From Adiantum capillus-veneris (lineage: Eukaryota; Streptophyta; Polypodiopsida; Polypodiales; Pteridaceae), in NCBI GenBank assembly GCA_014529385.2, contig CM043956.1:92406221-92470220 (forward strand): DNA of 64,000 bases. Direction: 5' to 3'. Shown one piece after another: positions 55,270 through 64,000 of the stretch. Under the pieces are notes generated by a model. The model saw only the letters and a program-made list of their open reading frames with translations. It did no database searches and was not told the DNA's origin. Numbering within the stretch: the stretch's first letter is position 1; the number at the start of each line of letters is the position of its first letter. The position numbers and the translations under genes are program-made.

Positions 55270-57100
55270 TCAGGTCAAAACATATTCAACCTTTATTCAT
55301 CGTTCAGTTCTCTCCCAAAAGAATGAGTAAGAAACTGAAGTTCATCAAGTACAATCTCTAAGCCCTTCATTTATCAAAGTCGCTTTCTCGGCCCGGTAGT
55401 CAACCACGGCGTAGTTCTTGTGGTACCAAGGGATCCTGAGTAGAACGTCACTCGCGTGCCCTGAACACCCCTGTCATTGCAAACGAAGTTTGCCAATGCT
55501 CGGTGTAATGGCAACATCCCATCCAGGTGCCAGTCGAACTACCTCCGCCTCTGGCGTCAATCTGTCGGGCGTAATTCCAAATCGAGCCGTCAATTCCAAG
55601 TGAAAAGAAGTTGGCATTGGCTCTTTCGAAAGAGCTTTCTGATCCTTCACTTTGCCCAAAAAGCGGCAAAGTTTGTACTTTCATTCATTAGATTTGGTGC
55701 AGGTCCCACGCCATGTGGTACCAGTTCTGCTTTTCTATCTGCCTTTTTTGCCACGTTCCTCAGCTGCTCTCGAACTCTCAGGCCTGTCGTCGTTCTTATC
55801 ATTTTGTTCTTTCTGTGCCTTTTTAGGGCACTTCACGGAGATATGTCCATGTTCCCCGCATCCAAAGCACTTCCCCTCTCTAATGAAGCGAGCTCTCTCC
55901 TCAAGAGTAAGCTTGGGTCGTGCATCCTTTTTCTCTGGGTTGCTCTTTTTCTTTCTACTTTCATTCCCAGAAGTCTCTTCGGCTCGTTGTGTCATGGCCT
56001 CATCTGTGGGGTAGGTCAGACTGCCAGAGTGAATGGCAAAGCCCCGCTTTGCATGACTCATCAACTCCTGAGGAGAAGCTGACTTCTGTTCCAAGCAGTG
56101 ATCTCAGATCTCTGTAGGTAGACCCAAGGTAAACCGCTCAATCTGTTCTCTGAACGAGATCTTCTTGAATGAAGAGGCGGGTAGAAAAGAGCTCCAAAAT
56201 CTTTCACAATAAGCATTGATTGTATCTTTCTTGGTCATCCGAAGATGGTTCCAAGCAGCTCGTATATCTCGTTCATATTCTTGCGTCAACCAAGAAGAAA
56301 TAAAAAGCTTTTTAAATTTCATCCATTTAACTGGCGCACTCTTGTTTAAAAGAAGCGTGGACCACCAAGTACGAGCATTCCCCTAAAGGTAAGAGGTAGC
56401 TCTCTGAATCTTGGAGTGCTCTCAATAGCCTCCTCCCGCGAAAGCAATGTCAAACTGCTGTATAAAAGACAAAGCCTTCGAAGCATCTGAGTATCCTGAA
56501 AAAGTATCAAACTTGATCGAGTGGCCACCTTCCTTAAACTCTCGGACTTTCTTGCTTTTATCTTCGAGAAATTCTTACTGGTTGGCTTTGTAAAAATTCT
56601 TCTTGTTTGCATAAAAGTTTCCATGATCAGAATCTGAGTTGTCCGTAGACGAGTCCTCAGTAGAACTGTCAGTCTCTGGGCAAGATTTAGTCTTCTTTGC
56701 CTTTTTCTTGCCATTTCTGAAGCTTTGTTTCTTGCTTCGCTTTTTACCTTTTCAATCTTCTTCGCTCGAATCCGAGGAGCTAGAAGAACTGTCAGAAGAA
56801 GAAGAAGAAGAAGAACTGGGTACTCCTTCAAATCGAACACGCTTCTTCTGTTTCTTTGCCTTGTCAAAAGTTGACTAACGACCCAAATAACCTGGAAAGT
56901 CAGTGCTTTTCTTTTGCTTTTTGCCATGCTTTTTGGCTTTCTTCTGTGCGTCAAAAAGCTGAGCAATCCATGCATCAACCACCTCTTCTAGTTCCTTCTC
57001 TGAATATCGTTTGTGAGCAGAAGGTTTCTTGAGAGTGGGTGTAGTGGTTTTCTGCCACTCTGCATGCACTTGCTGAAAAGAAGTCTCGCTCATATTTTTT
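55270..57100 (-). pseudogene. CR gag, zinc knuckle and protease remnant
   Basis: Starts MSETSFQQVHAEWQKTTTP (57093). A Ser/Glu- and Lys-rich region (about 56870-56640) is followed by gag-domain text including RTWWSTLLLNK and FKKLFISSWLTQEYERDIRA. The CCHC knuckle is CFGCGEHGHISVKC at about 55860. The protease is degenerate: FHLELTARFGITPDRLTPEA and IPWYHKNYAVVDY are left, but the catalytic D-S/T-G segment is missing or mutated. At least five stops. A longer open frame at 56978-56346 is an out-of-frame artefact. Confidence 0.82.
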
Positions 57101-57347
57101 CCTATTTCGGATCCTTCGCAAAACTGAGCATCATCTTTGTTGCATCGCCGATCAATTGACGATGCTTCATCTCTCTTTGCTCCGCCTGAGTAGGTCGAGG
57201 CGGGCCATACTCTCTGTCTGACTTTTCGTTGTGATCCTAGCCCGCATCTCTAGATGCAGAGGGAGTCGACTGATCCTTGCGTGAAGCCATAGGTGCCGCG
57301 GACAAAAAATTGGGGATCGGATTTCCCGTAGAAGAGAAATCGGCCAT

Positions 57348-57359
57348 GTTCTGATACCA
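57348..57359 (-). other. Primer-binding site of CR
   Basis: TGGTATCAGAAC on the minus strand, one base after the 5' LTR end. An iMet-type PBS. Confidence 0.88.
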
Positions 57360-57360
57360 C

Positions 57361-57910
57361 TATAATAGACTTGGACACTCCAAGTCAAGAATCAATCACG
57401 ACAACACCAAATAACCACTTCAAACAATTCACAGATCACAATAGATTTGCACTGGCCCAGCGGAGTTCCGTGCCTAGAGATATTGGTCCCAAAGACTGGC
57501 GCCCCTTTCAGTATTTCTTTGTGTATTAATCAATTCAAAGTACAAGAGAGTGGGTCGGGATTCACTCTCAGACTCTACATCCAGATGCCCTGAGAAGTGA
57601 GGCCCTCACCACTAATTTAAAGGTTACAAGGGATGCCCAAAAGCAGAGCCCCTAAAGCTTCAAATCAAAAGCAATTGCTCTCTCTCTCTCTCACAGAGAG
57701 TTAAAACTTGAAAGCAAAAGCATTCTCTCTCTCTTTCTCATTGCGTAGAGAAAAATCAAGATTCGCGTCGCTCATCAAAATTTTTTATTTATAGCCTCCG
57801 CGATTTTTGAAAATTAGGGTTTTTGGCAAAAATTAGGGTTTCTGACAAAAATTAGGGTTTCTGACAAAAATTAGGGTTTCTGCTATCCGCCACGTCATCA
57901 CTTTGTGACA
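57361..57910 (-). repeat. CR 5' LTR with telo-boxes
   Basis: 550 bp. On the minus strand it starts TGTCACAAAGTGATGACGTG, then has four AAACCCTAA telo-boxes (about 57875-57815). A TATA box follows (CTATAAATA, near 57790), then a CT-rich leader, and the end is ...GTCTATTATA. An extra segment (about 57680-57725) is absent from the 3' LTR. Confidence 0.9.
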
Positions 57911-58175
57911 GGCTCTTGCACTGTCTAGTACCGGAGGAGGGGGTACCACCTGGGGCATCAGAGGGGGCAACATGTAGTTTAGGAACTGTCAAAAACTTTG
58001 CAGCATCAGGAGATTTTGTTGCACTGCAAGTACTCTGTGGAATCCAAAAACGCCGCTGTGCTTTGTCTGTTCTTGGTAGGACTGGTATGCTTTCAAAAAA
58101 GCACACGAATGGAGCTTTGATACCACTATAAGGGAAGGGCACCACGTGCCAACAGAAAAGAAAAGACGTAACAAA
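57911..58175 (-). mobile_element. W (right): gag start, PBS and LTR end
   Basis: Mirror of 12186-12480. PBS TGGTATCAAAGC at 58114-58125 (minus) and LTR end ...TTATA at 58127, with GGCACGTGGTGCCC beside it. The LINE-L poly(A) abuts it at about 58176, as in the left arm. Confidence 0.75.
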
Positions 58176-58519
58176 CTTTTTGATTCCCGAGAAAAGATCC
58201 TTCCATTAGTTAATGAACCTACCCATAGGGCTACAACAACTTCTACTAGAGAGGGCTACATAAAAAGCAAGGGGAGACTTTTCCAATGAGAAAACAAGAT
58301 ATGTACAATTGTGGCTAAATCACGAGATGGGAGGAGGAAAGAGCCACACAGGTGGACGGTAGTGCCATCTGGCCCTGGACCATGGTGAAGAAAGGCCTTG
58401 GGCGCTAGAGTCATAGGAAAGTCTCTCTCGCATGTGGCCGGATCTGCCCTGGAGTCTCTTGAACTGACCCCTAAGAGTGTGGATCAGCTCCAACCAAAAA
58501 TCACGAATAGTCTCTGCCG

Positions 58520-60459
58520 GTGGGACAGTAGAGAGTTGACACACTTTTGATCCAAGCATCTAAAAAACCCATCTTGCGTAGAGTGTCCTCTAAGAAGTCC
58601 TAGTCAACTCTCTCGTAAGCCTTCTCAAAATCGAGGAGTATCACCAAATCCTCTCCTCGAAGATGCGCGAGGGCAGACGCATCCCACAAAGTGAAGATGT
58701 TGTCAAGGATATTACGCTCCTTGACAAAACCTGTCTGGGTCCCATGTATAATGCTCTCTAGTAGTGGCTGAATCCTCTAGCTCAGAGCCTTTGCTAGAAT
58801 TTTGTAGGCTGAGTTCAGGATGGTGATGGGTCGCCACTGTCAAATCTCATCCAAGGAGCCTCCCTCCTTGGGAATAAGGTATATCAAGCCCTCACTCATG
58901 CTATCTCCATTGTGCAAGATGTACTGAAATGCATTACAAAGAACTGAACCAAGCAAGTCCCAGTGCTTCAAGAAGAAACAGGGAGTCAAACCATCCTCCC
59001 CTGGACCGCTAGACAGCTAACTCAAGGGAGTGCTCTGAGGGCCACATGGAGATCCTCTAGCTGGAGGGGAAGCTCTAGTCTCTGACGCATCTCCTCGGTA
59101 ACAAGGCAAAGCATTTGTGCCCAAACCTGCTCTTCGTATGCATCCTGACGCTCTGACTGAGGCTCGTCGGCTAACAACAAATCTTGGTAAAAGTCAGGAG
59201 CAATTGCACGCATATCCATAGGCTCTGAAGCAACTGACCTGTTGGGTCTCCTCAACTAGCTGAGACTAGTGTGCGCATGGCGGAGACCCGTTGTCTCAAA
59301 GAGCTCCCCAGAAACTCTGTCACCCACCTGGGTCCACTCAAATGCCTATCGATGGAAGGCAAACTCATGACGCCTCTCCTCAATGCTAGCCAGCTCTTGG
59401 CGAGCCTGCTACATTTGCTCCTCCAACCAAGGACTGTTTGGGTGATGCTCCTGTATCCTCTGGAAGGAAACACCACCGCGTTGGGGACGCTTCTCCTCCC
59501 CCCTGGATGCAGTCGAGCAAGCTGCAGACTCCTGGAGGAAGAAGCGACTAAGCTCAGCAAGTCCAAAGACCACTCTACCAGTAGGGGTGTCCTGCGTGTC
59601 CAAGCTCTCTGTCCAAAGTGCCATCACTCACTCTTTAAGCTTTGGATCCAGTAAGATCCTCTCAGGGATGCAAAACATCATATTCCCCCTCCTCTGTCTG
59701 TTTGTTATAGTGAGGATCACAGGTGCATGGTCGGCAAAAGTAGTCCTTGCCAGAATGCAAACAGATCCACAGATGTCGCACATGTGGTTACTGGCATAGA
59801 AGCGATCTATCCGAGATAGATTCACTCCTCCTACTTTGTAGTCAGAGCGAGACAAGGACAAGCTATCTGTGGGCTCACAAAGCCTGAATGCTGCCAAACA
59901 TCAGAAATCCTCAAAGTCATACATAGACGCTCCCAAGCTGCCAACTCAGCCCCGTGTACAGTAGCATGGCTACCTCCAATCTTGTCAGAGGGGTCCTCCA
60001 GCATGTTGAAGTCTCCCCAACACACCACTGCTCTGCATGTGGCAGAGACTCTACAATATGAGACCAAAACTCTGCTCGTGCAATTGCCACATTGGGCGCA
60101 TATATGTTCAGGAATCCCATGAGGTAGCTTTGAACTTGCATAGTAATCCACTGGGCCGTGCCTGACACAATAATACCTCTGCCCACAATGACCTGCTACC
60201 ATGAGTCTGCAATAGTCATACATACCCCTTCCTGGATACCACCAGGTCCAAATGTAGCTAACCAAAATGTCTCATAGCGACCACGCAAAATCTGACCACA
60301 TCTTCTAATGCGACTCTCACAAAGATGATGCTCCTGAAGCAAAAGAATATCAATCTCACCACCCACAAGACATCGCTGAAGCTCCTGAAACAACCGACCC
60401 CGCTGGTGCTGAGACTGGGTTCCTTCTAATCCTTGCACATTCCATGGAACAATCCTCAT
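58520..60459 (-). pseudogene. LINE-L endonuclease and start of RT (right copy)
   Basis: MRIVPWNVQGLEG (60459), LLLQEHHLCESRIRRCGQIL, MGFLNIYAPNVAIARAEFWS, AEQWCVG.DFNMLEDPSDK, VNLSRIDRFYASNHM and FADHAPVILTITNRQ define a nearly complete APE-type endonuclease (60459-59690), better preserved than in the other copies. A linker follows. RT text including VILLDFEKAYERVD lies near 58640-58600. Several stops and frame changes. Confidence 0.82.
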
Positions 60460-60739
60460 GGAGTCAATGAGAGAAAACCGATGCTGCAACAACCTCGTTA
60501 TCTTCGAGACCGGCTTGGATGAGGAGTAATCGGCGTCCAAGCGACGCCGAGATAGGCATGATTGTAAAAATTGTCCAATCCATGTCCAAGAAGAGTATGC
60601 CGTTCTTCGGGCTACCTCCTCTATTCAACAGTCCTCATGTATCTATACATAGCATGGTGGGTTGTGTGTGTCAGCAAAAAAGTGTACCACAATGTGTCTA
60701 CATCCTGCTATTTCCGGAGGTGTCATTGAGAACTTGGCC

Positions 60740-61010
60740 AACGGCCACAAACTTTGTACCAAATTTTTAACCCCCAAGTCTCTCGTGTGGTGAGAGAACT
60801 CAAGAGCCTGAGCTTGAAGCTAGTCCATCACGGAGTCTTGAGTCCACTTAGACTGGTCCCTGTCACACAAAGGAAAAGAGAAACCAGCTGCTGTGTCCAG
60901 GGTCTCTATTCCTCTAGCTGCAAGAAACACTACATGAACTCTGAAGCAAGCTGCCTCAAAGTCTGGTTAAAAATCGTCGAGGAATCGTGTGAAATTGTAG
61001 GCAAAGAAGT
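60740..61010 (-). pseudogene. LINE-L ORF1-like remnant (right copy)
   Basis: Minus reading MTSFDIRRRWDFFAYNFTRF, FEAACFRVHVVFLAARGIET, then ALEFSHHTRDLGVKNLVQSL. It is longer and cleaner than in the left copy and without the 48-bp duplication. Domain unknown. Confidence 0.45.
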
Positions 61011-61366
61011 CCCACCGGCGACGGATGTCAAAACTCGTCATCCTCGAGGGACTCTGGCAAAGGGAGATGTCTGCACCAGAAGGGGGGTCCACAAGAAAGT
61101 CTGCTCCTCTCTCACCAGGTGACTCGTGTGGCAAAAGCGCTACCTAGAGACCTCCTAGTAGATGATGGAGGTCTTGCTCTTTGAGCCGGCTTTGGGACAG
61201 GAGCAGGAGAAGATGAAGAAACAGGGGGGATAGTGGGTGGAATGGGAGGGGAGGGGGCGGTAGCGGGGGGAATGGGGGGAGGTGGAGGAGATGGAGGCGG
61301 GGCGGTTGGTGAGATAGAGGGTGGAACGTTCTGCTATAAGAGGTCAAAACGGTTCCCTGTGGGAAG

Positions 61367-61412
61367 TGTGAGAGTGCGTGTGTGCGAAATCATGAGAGAG
61401 GAGGAGGAAGGA

Positions 61413-61473
<61 letters not shown>

Positions 61474-61757
61474 CCACAAATGCAAGATATGGTGAAGAGG
61501 GGGCGATCAACCCCCCATGACTACCATGAGCAGAAGACCCAATACACAATGACCGGATGATGGAGGTCGTACCCCCCCCTTGGCTCCATATATAGGAGTG
61601 CCCAAGGTGGGCACCCAACTCAAGTGGGCGGACGGCCCCAAACTCGGTCTGCTGGACAAGGTACAACCTAGACTATGGGTGGCCAGCCCAGAGACACTAG
61701 CCGTACAAGGAAGTTCCCTAGACCTGTGTGAAGCAAGAGAGTGGTGTAAATCTAACA
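61367..61757 (-). repeat. Element A (right), 3' LTR
   Basis: On the minus strand it runs from TGTTAGATTTACACC to CGCACTCTCACA, with a TATA box and a (GA)n array (61415-61471). The PPT GAGAGGGGG lies at 61758-61766. LINE-L starts immediately after it, exactly as in the left arm. Confidence 0.87.
61415..61471. repeat. (GA)n microsatellite in element A (right) LTR
   Basis: About 57 bases, flanked on one side by GGAGGAGGAAGGAAG imperfections. Confidence 0.93.
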
Positions 61758-62030
61758 CCCCCTCTCAACACCAGATATTGAACAAACCGTGTGAAGCCAA
61801 AGATATTAGGAAAATGATGAAGTTGTCTGTTGCCATGTCTGCAACAGTCTGGGGTGTCCCAACCTCCGAGAGATCTCCATGGTAAATTGCCGTCACGATC
61901 AGTGTAGCACAACTGTTGTACTCCGTCAATACAGGTGAAGTTACTGCATGAAGGTCCCGAACTGAGTGTGAAAACAAATCCTTGTCGTGAAAGAAGTGCC
62001 AATAGACCTACAAGTGTCTTGCCCAATAGA
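61758..62030 (-). mobile_element. Element A (right), end of internal region
   Basis: Matches 2043-2323 inverted. Homology with the left arm fades near 62030, where LINE-D begins. This is the outer end of the right arm. Confidence 0.75.
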
Positions 62031-62039
62031 ATTTGTGGT

Positions 62040-62832
62040 GTTTGCTGCATGGCAGACGCGTGCCCGTCAACAGTCTTTCATGGATAAAGGTTGTGCTTTG
62101 AAGCAATTTTTTAAAGCTTTTGCATCATACGAGGGTCTCGCAAGCAATCAAGCGTGTTATGCTTTCCCCCGGTGTTTGGACTTCTTCGAAGCAAGAACTT
62201 GCTGATGCCATGGTTTTGCATTATCGACAGGTGTTTGCTGCTCATTCTCAAGCATCCTCGGTTGTCTACCATGCACGTCAATTGATGCTTTCCTTTGTTC
62301 ATCTGATCATATCCTCACAGGATGCATGTCGCCTTGAGGACCCCTTTTACTACCTCGGAATTGCATAGTGCTTTTCTTGATTTGGGCTATTGGCAGTCTT
62401 CTGGTTGGGATGGGCTTACTGTGGAATTCTTCCTCTCCTTTTGGGAAGCTCTTGAATTTCCGTTTCTTTTCATGATAAATGCAGCATGACAGAAACAGGA
62501 TTTGCCATTATCTTGGAAAGAAGGTTTACTTAAATTGCTGCCTAAGCAAGCACTTTGCGAGCAATTCTCTCATTGGCATCGGATTACATTGATGCCGATG
62601 ATTTACAAGATATTGGCTAAGATGCTGGTGCACCGCATTAAGGACTATCTTTTTGCAGGACTCCATCAGGCTCAATATGGTTTCATTCCGCGTCGCCAGA
62701 TAATGGACAATTTGGCTAATATTATGATTGGGATGGAGTATGCTAAGTACACCCATTAGGATGTGCTGGTTATGCAAGTTGACATTGAAAAGGCCTTTGA
62801 CACTGTACAATGGGATTTCATTGCTGCCACAA
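62040..62832 (+). pseudogene. LINE-D: L1-type reverse transcriptase fragment
   Basis: Plus strand, with several stops. SSGWDGLTVEFFLSFWEALE, WHRITLMPMIYKILAKMLVH, RIKDYLFAGLHQAQYGFIPR, RQIMDNLANIMIG and VMQVDIEKAFDTVQWDF are the successive RT blocks 0-3 of plant L1 LINEs. The sequence differs from LINE-L. It is cut at 62832 by an element A LTR fragment. The catalytic YADD region is not in the window. Confidence 0.85.
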
Positions 62833-63078
62833 TGATCAACCCCCCATGACTTCCATGAGCAGAAGACCCAATACACAATAACCGGATGGTAGAAGTGGTA
62901 CCCTCCCTAGCTCCGTATATAGGAGTGCCCAAGGTGTGCCCAAAGTGGGCAGCCGGCCCCAATCTCGGGCGACCGAACAAGGTACAACCTAGACTATGGG
63001 TGGCCAGCCCGGAGACACTAGTCGTACAAGGAAGTTCCCTAGACCTATGTGAAGCAGCAGAGTGGTGTAAATCTAACA
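62833..63078 (-). repeat. Element A LTR fragment ending before the CT array
   Basis: On the minus strand it starts TGTTAGATTTACACC (63078) and covers U3 and TATA, ending GGGGGTTGATCA. The CT array and LTR end are absent. No clear target duplication (CACAA against GGAAA). LINE-D lies on one side and unrelated DNA on the other. Confidence 0.75.
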
Positions 63079-63269
63079 GGAAATCATTGTTGCTGGTATG
63101 GTGTACGACGACCACGAGGGGGGTCCAAACTAGCATGGTGGTCCTTGGTGGCGACGGCCACGGACCTGCTACCATCCCTCCTCTGCCTGGGCTCCAAGCT
63201 CGGAGGAGGAACCCGTCGAAGCTCCCTGTGTCTCTGTCTATTGTGTCTGGCCAACCCTAGGAGGCTGGG

Positions 63270-63702
63270 TCTGAGTCAGGGTCTATGTCGAAGGTTTGTG
63301 CCTCCTCCAAGGACAGGCCTTTGTAAGATCACCCATCTGTCGAGAAATAAATCATTGGTTCCGATGGCCCGAGCATGTAATATTCTAGTGGAGCCAACCA
63401 CCTCCACCCAAGGTAGTAGAACGACGTTTAGGAGGGTGTGGGTATCACTAACCATAACACGTATTGTAGGTATGCCATCTGACTCTGCAGGTACAGAAGC
63501 TGTTGTGCGAGGTGTCTCCAAGGACAGTCCCAATCTCTGAACCAGTCCTCGAAAGGAGCGGAAGGTACTCTCTCCTCAGGCCTAGGAAGTAGATTGAGAT
63601 GGGAAGGTGTGCATCCTCAACGAGAACATCAGTAGCCGGATCAAATCCATGGCGCCACTGCCAAAAGTGAGCTCTAACTACTCCGATGGCCACTAGGGTC
63701 AT
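63270..63702 (-). pseudogene. Probable LINE ORF1 fragment (DUF4283-like)
   Basis: The minus reading has WQWRHGFDPATDVLVEDAHL and PISIYFLGLRREYLPLLSRT, then GSEIGTVLGDTSHNSF. The pattern F-D-P..., hydrophobic-I-x-h-x-G-L, then I-G-x-h-h-G matches the DUF4283 region of plant LINE ORF1 and zinc-knuckle proteins. After a frameshift near 63500 it reads SDTHTLLNVVLLPWVEVVGS. No zinc knuckle is visible. Confidence 0.45.
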
Positions 63703-64000
63703 CGCAATGACCTAGGACACCATCTCGGAAGACTCAAACTCTATCTGAAAGTAGTCGTGCGCTCGAGAAGCTATACGTTGTCGTGTTGTGACATGTACAT
63801 AGTGGGAACACATGCTACAAGAGTTATCTTGTAACTTTTTAGATACATAATTATATTTCCTATAATGTACATATGCATATGTAAGTATAAATATAAGCTT
63901 TCTATCTCATCTTATTATTTATCTCAAGGGTAATGTATTCTTACTTTACCATCAAAAAAATACTATGGGAAAAGTGTCAATAGCTCCGCCTCTTTAACTT
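63703..64000. other. AT-rich end of window, no gene seen
   Basis: AT-rich from 63830 with TATAAATATAAGC (63890) and several ATACATAT words. It could be LTR or intergenic sequence; nothing firm can be called. Confidence 0.4.

Larger units (their letters stand above)
51553..57910 (-). mobile_element. Chromovirus CR (Ty3/gypsy with chromodomain), 6.36 kb
   Basis: Complete element on the minus strand: LTRs 57361-57910 and 51553-52054, GGCTC target duplicates (51548-51552 and 57911-57915), an iMet PBS, a PPT and gag-protease-RT-RNase H-integrase-chromodomain order. Multiple stops, frameshifts and an integrase deletion. Inserted in the W gag of the right arm only; the left arm keeps the empty site at about 12478-12486. 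Confidence 0.93.
58176..61366 (-). mobile_element. LINE-L, right copy, with RT-to-C-terminus deletion
   Basis: Mirror of 2701-12185 without G1. The text runs from the 5' leader through ORF1-like, endonuclease and linker into the RT (up to GFLDAWIK-like text at about 58560). It then jumps near 58529 to the C-terminal LELIHTLRGQFKRLQG and the 3' UTR. The deletion differs from that of the left copy, so the shared ancestor was longer than either. Confidence 0.85.

Noticed and set aside
56346-56978. 210-codon minus-strand frame in chromovirus gag
   Set aside because: Out of frame with the recognisable gag domain and zinc knuckle; basic low-complexity shadow.

Overview
This window is plant nuclear DNA made almost entirely of nested retrotransposons. 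The evidence is the tRNA-iMet primer-binding sites (TGGTATCA[G/A]A...), Ty1/copia and Ty3/gypsy polyproteins, a gypsy chromodomain, plant L1-type LINEs with a zf-RVT zinc finger, and a DUF4283-like LINE ORF1 fragment. The density of old, broken, nested elements fits a large repeat-rich genome such as a fern, lycophyte or gymnosperm. I cannot name the species. I see no rRNA, tRNA or CRISPR array. The only non-transposon candidate gene is a spliced fragment near 37.9-39.1 kb.

The main architectural result is that the window is one large imperfect inverted duplication. The left arm is about 2.03-29.43 kb and the right arm about 62.03-39.985 kb, read in mirror image. From outside to inside both arms carry the same nested stack: element A (non-autonomous LTR element), LINE-L, gypsy element W, solo LTR Z inside W, element Y inside the W protease, and solo LTR Y2 inside the Y LTR. 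Each arm then gained its own insertions and deletions. Left only: gag-protease element G1 (3.94-9.25 kb), LINE-B with G2 and solo LTR S inside it (13.07-19.70 kb), LINE L3 (21.86-24.53 kb) and a deleted copia (24.83-26.00 kb). Right only: LINE-C (41.87-46.94 kb) and chromovirus CR (51.55-57.91 kb). The spacer (29.4-40.0 kb) holds a nearly intact copia element K (29.895-35.458 kb), remains of gypsy V, a short LINE-C relative (C2) and the candidate gene. Because each arm often preserves the empty site of the other's insertion, many insertions can be proven directly.

The most interesting element is LINE-C. It is 5.1 kb with ORF1 (coiled coil plus RRM-like) and ORF2 (endonuclease plus reverse transcriptase), and it sits inside a (CT)n microsatellite. 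GA/CT repeats flank both sides, and its 3' UTR is only about 14 nt. The left arm keeps the same array uninterrupted. A second element with the same 3' tail, C2, is also bounded on both sides by GA/CT arrays. This suggests a LINE lineage that targets CT microsatellites, in a genome whose LTR elements carry CT arrays in their transcribed leaders.

Elements are named by letters used only in this annotation. Boundaries are taken from target-site duplications, TG...CA ends, PBS and PPT sites, and arm-to-arm comparison by eye. Percent identities were not computed.
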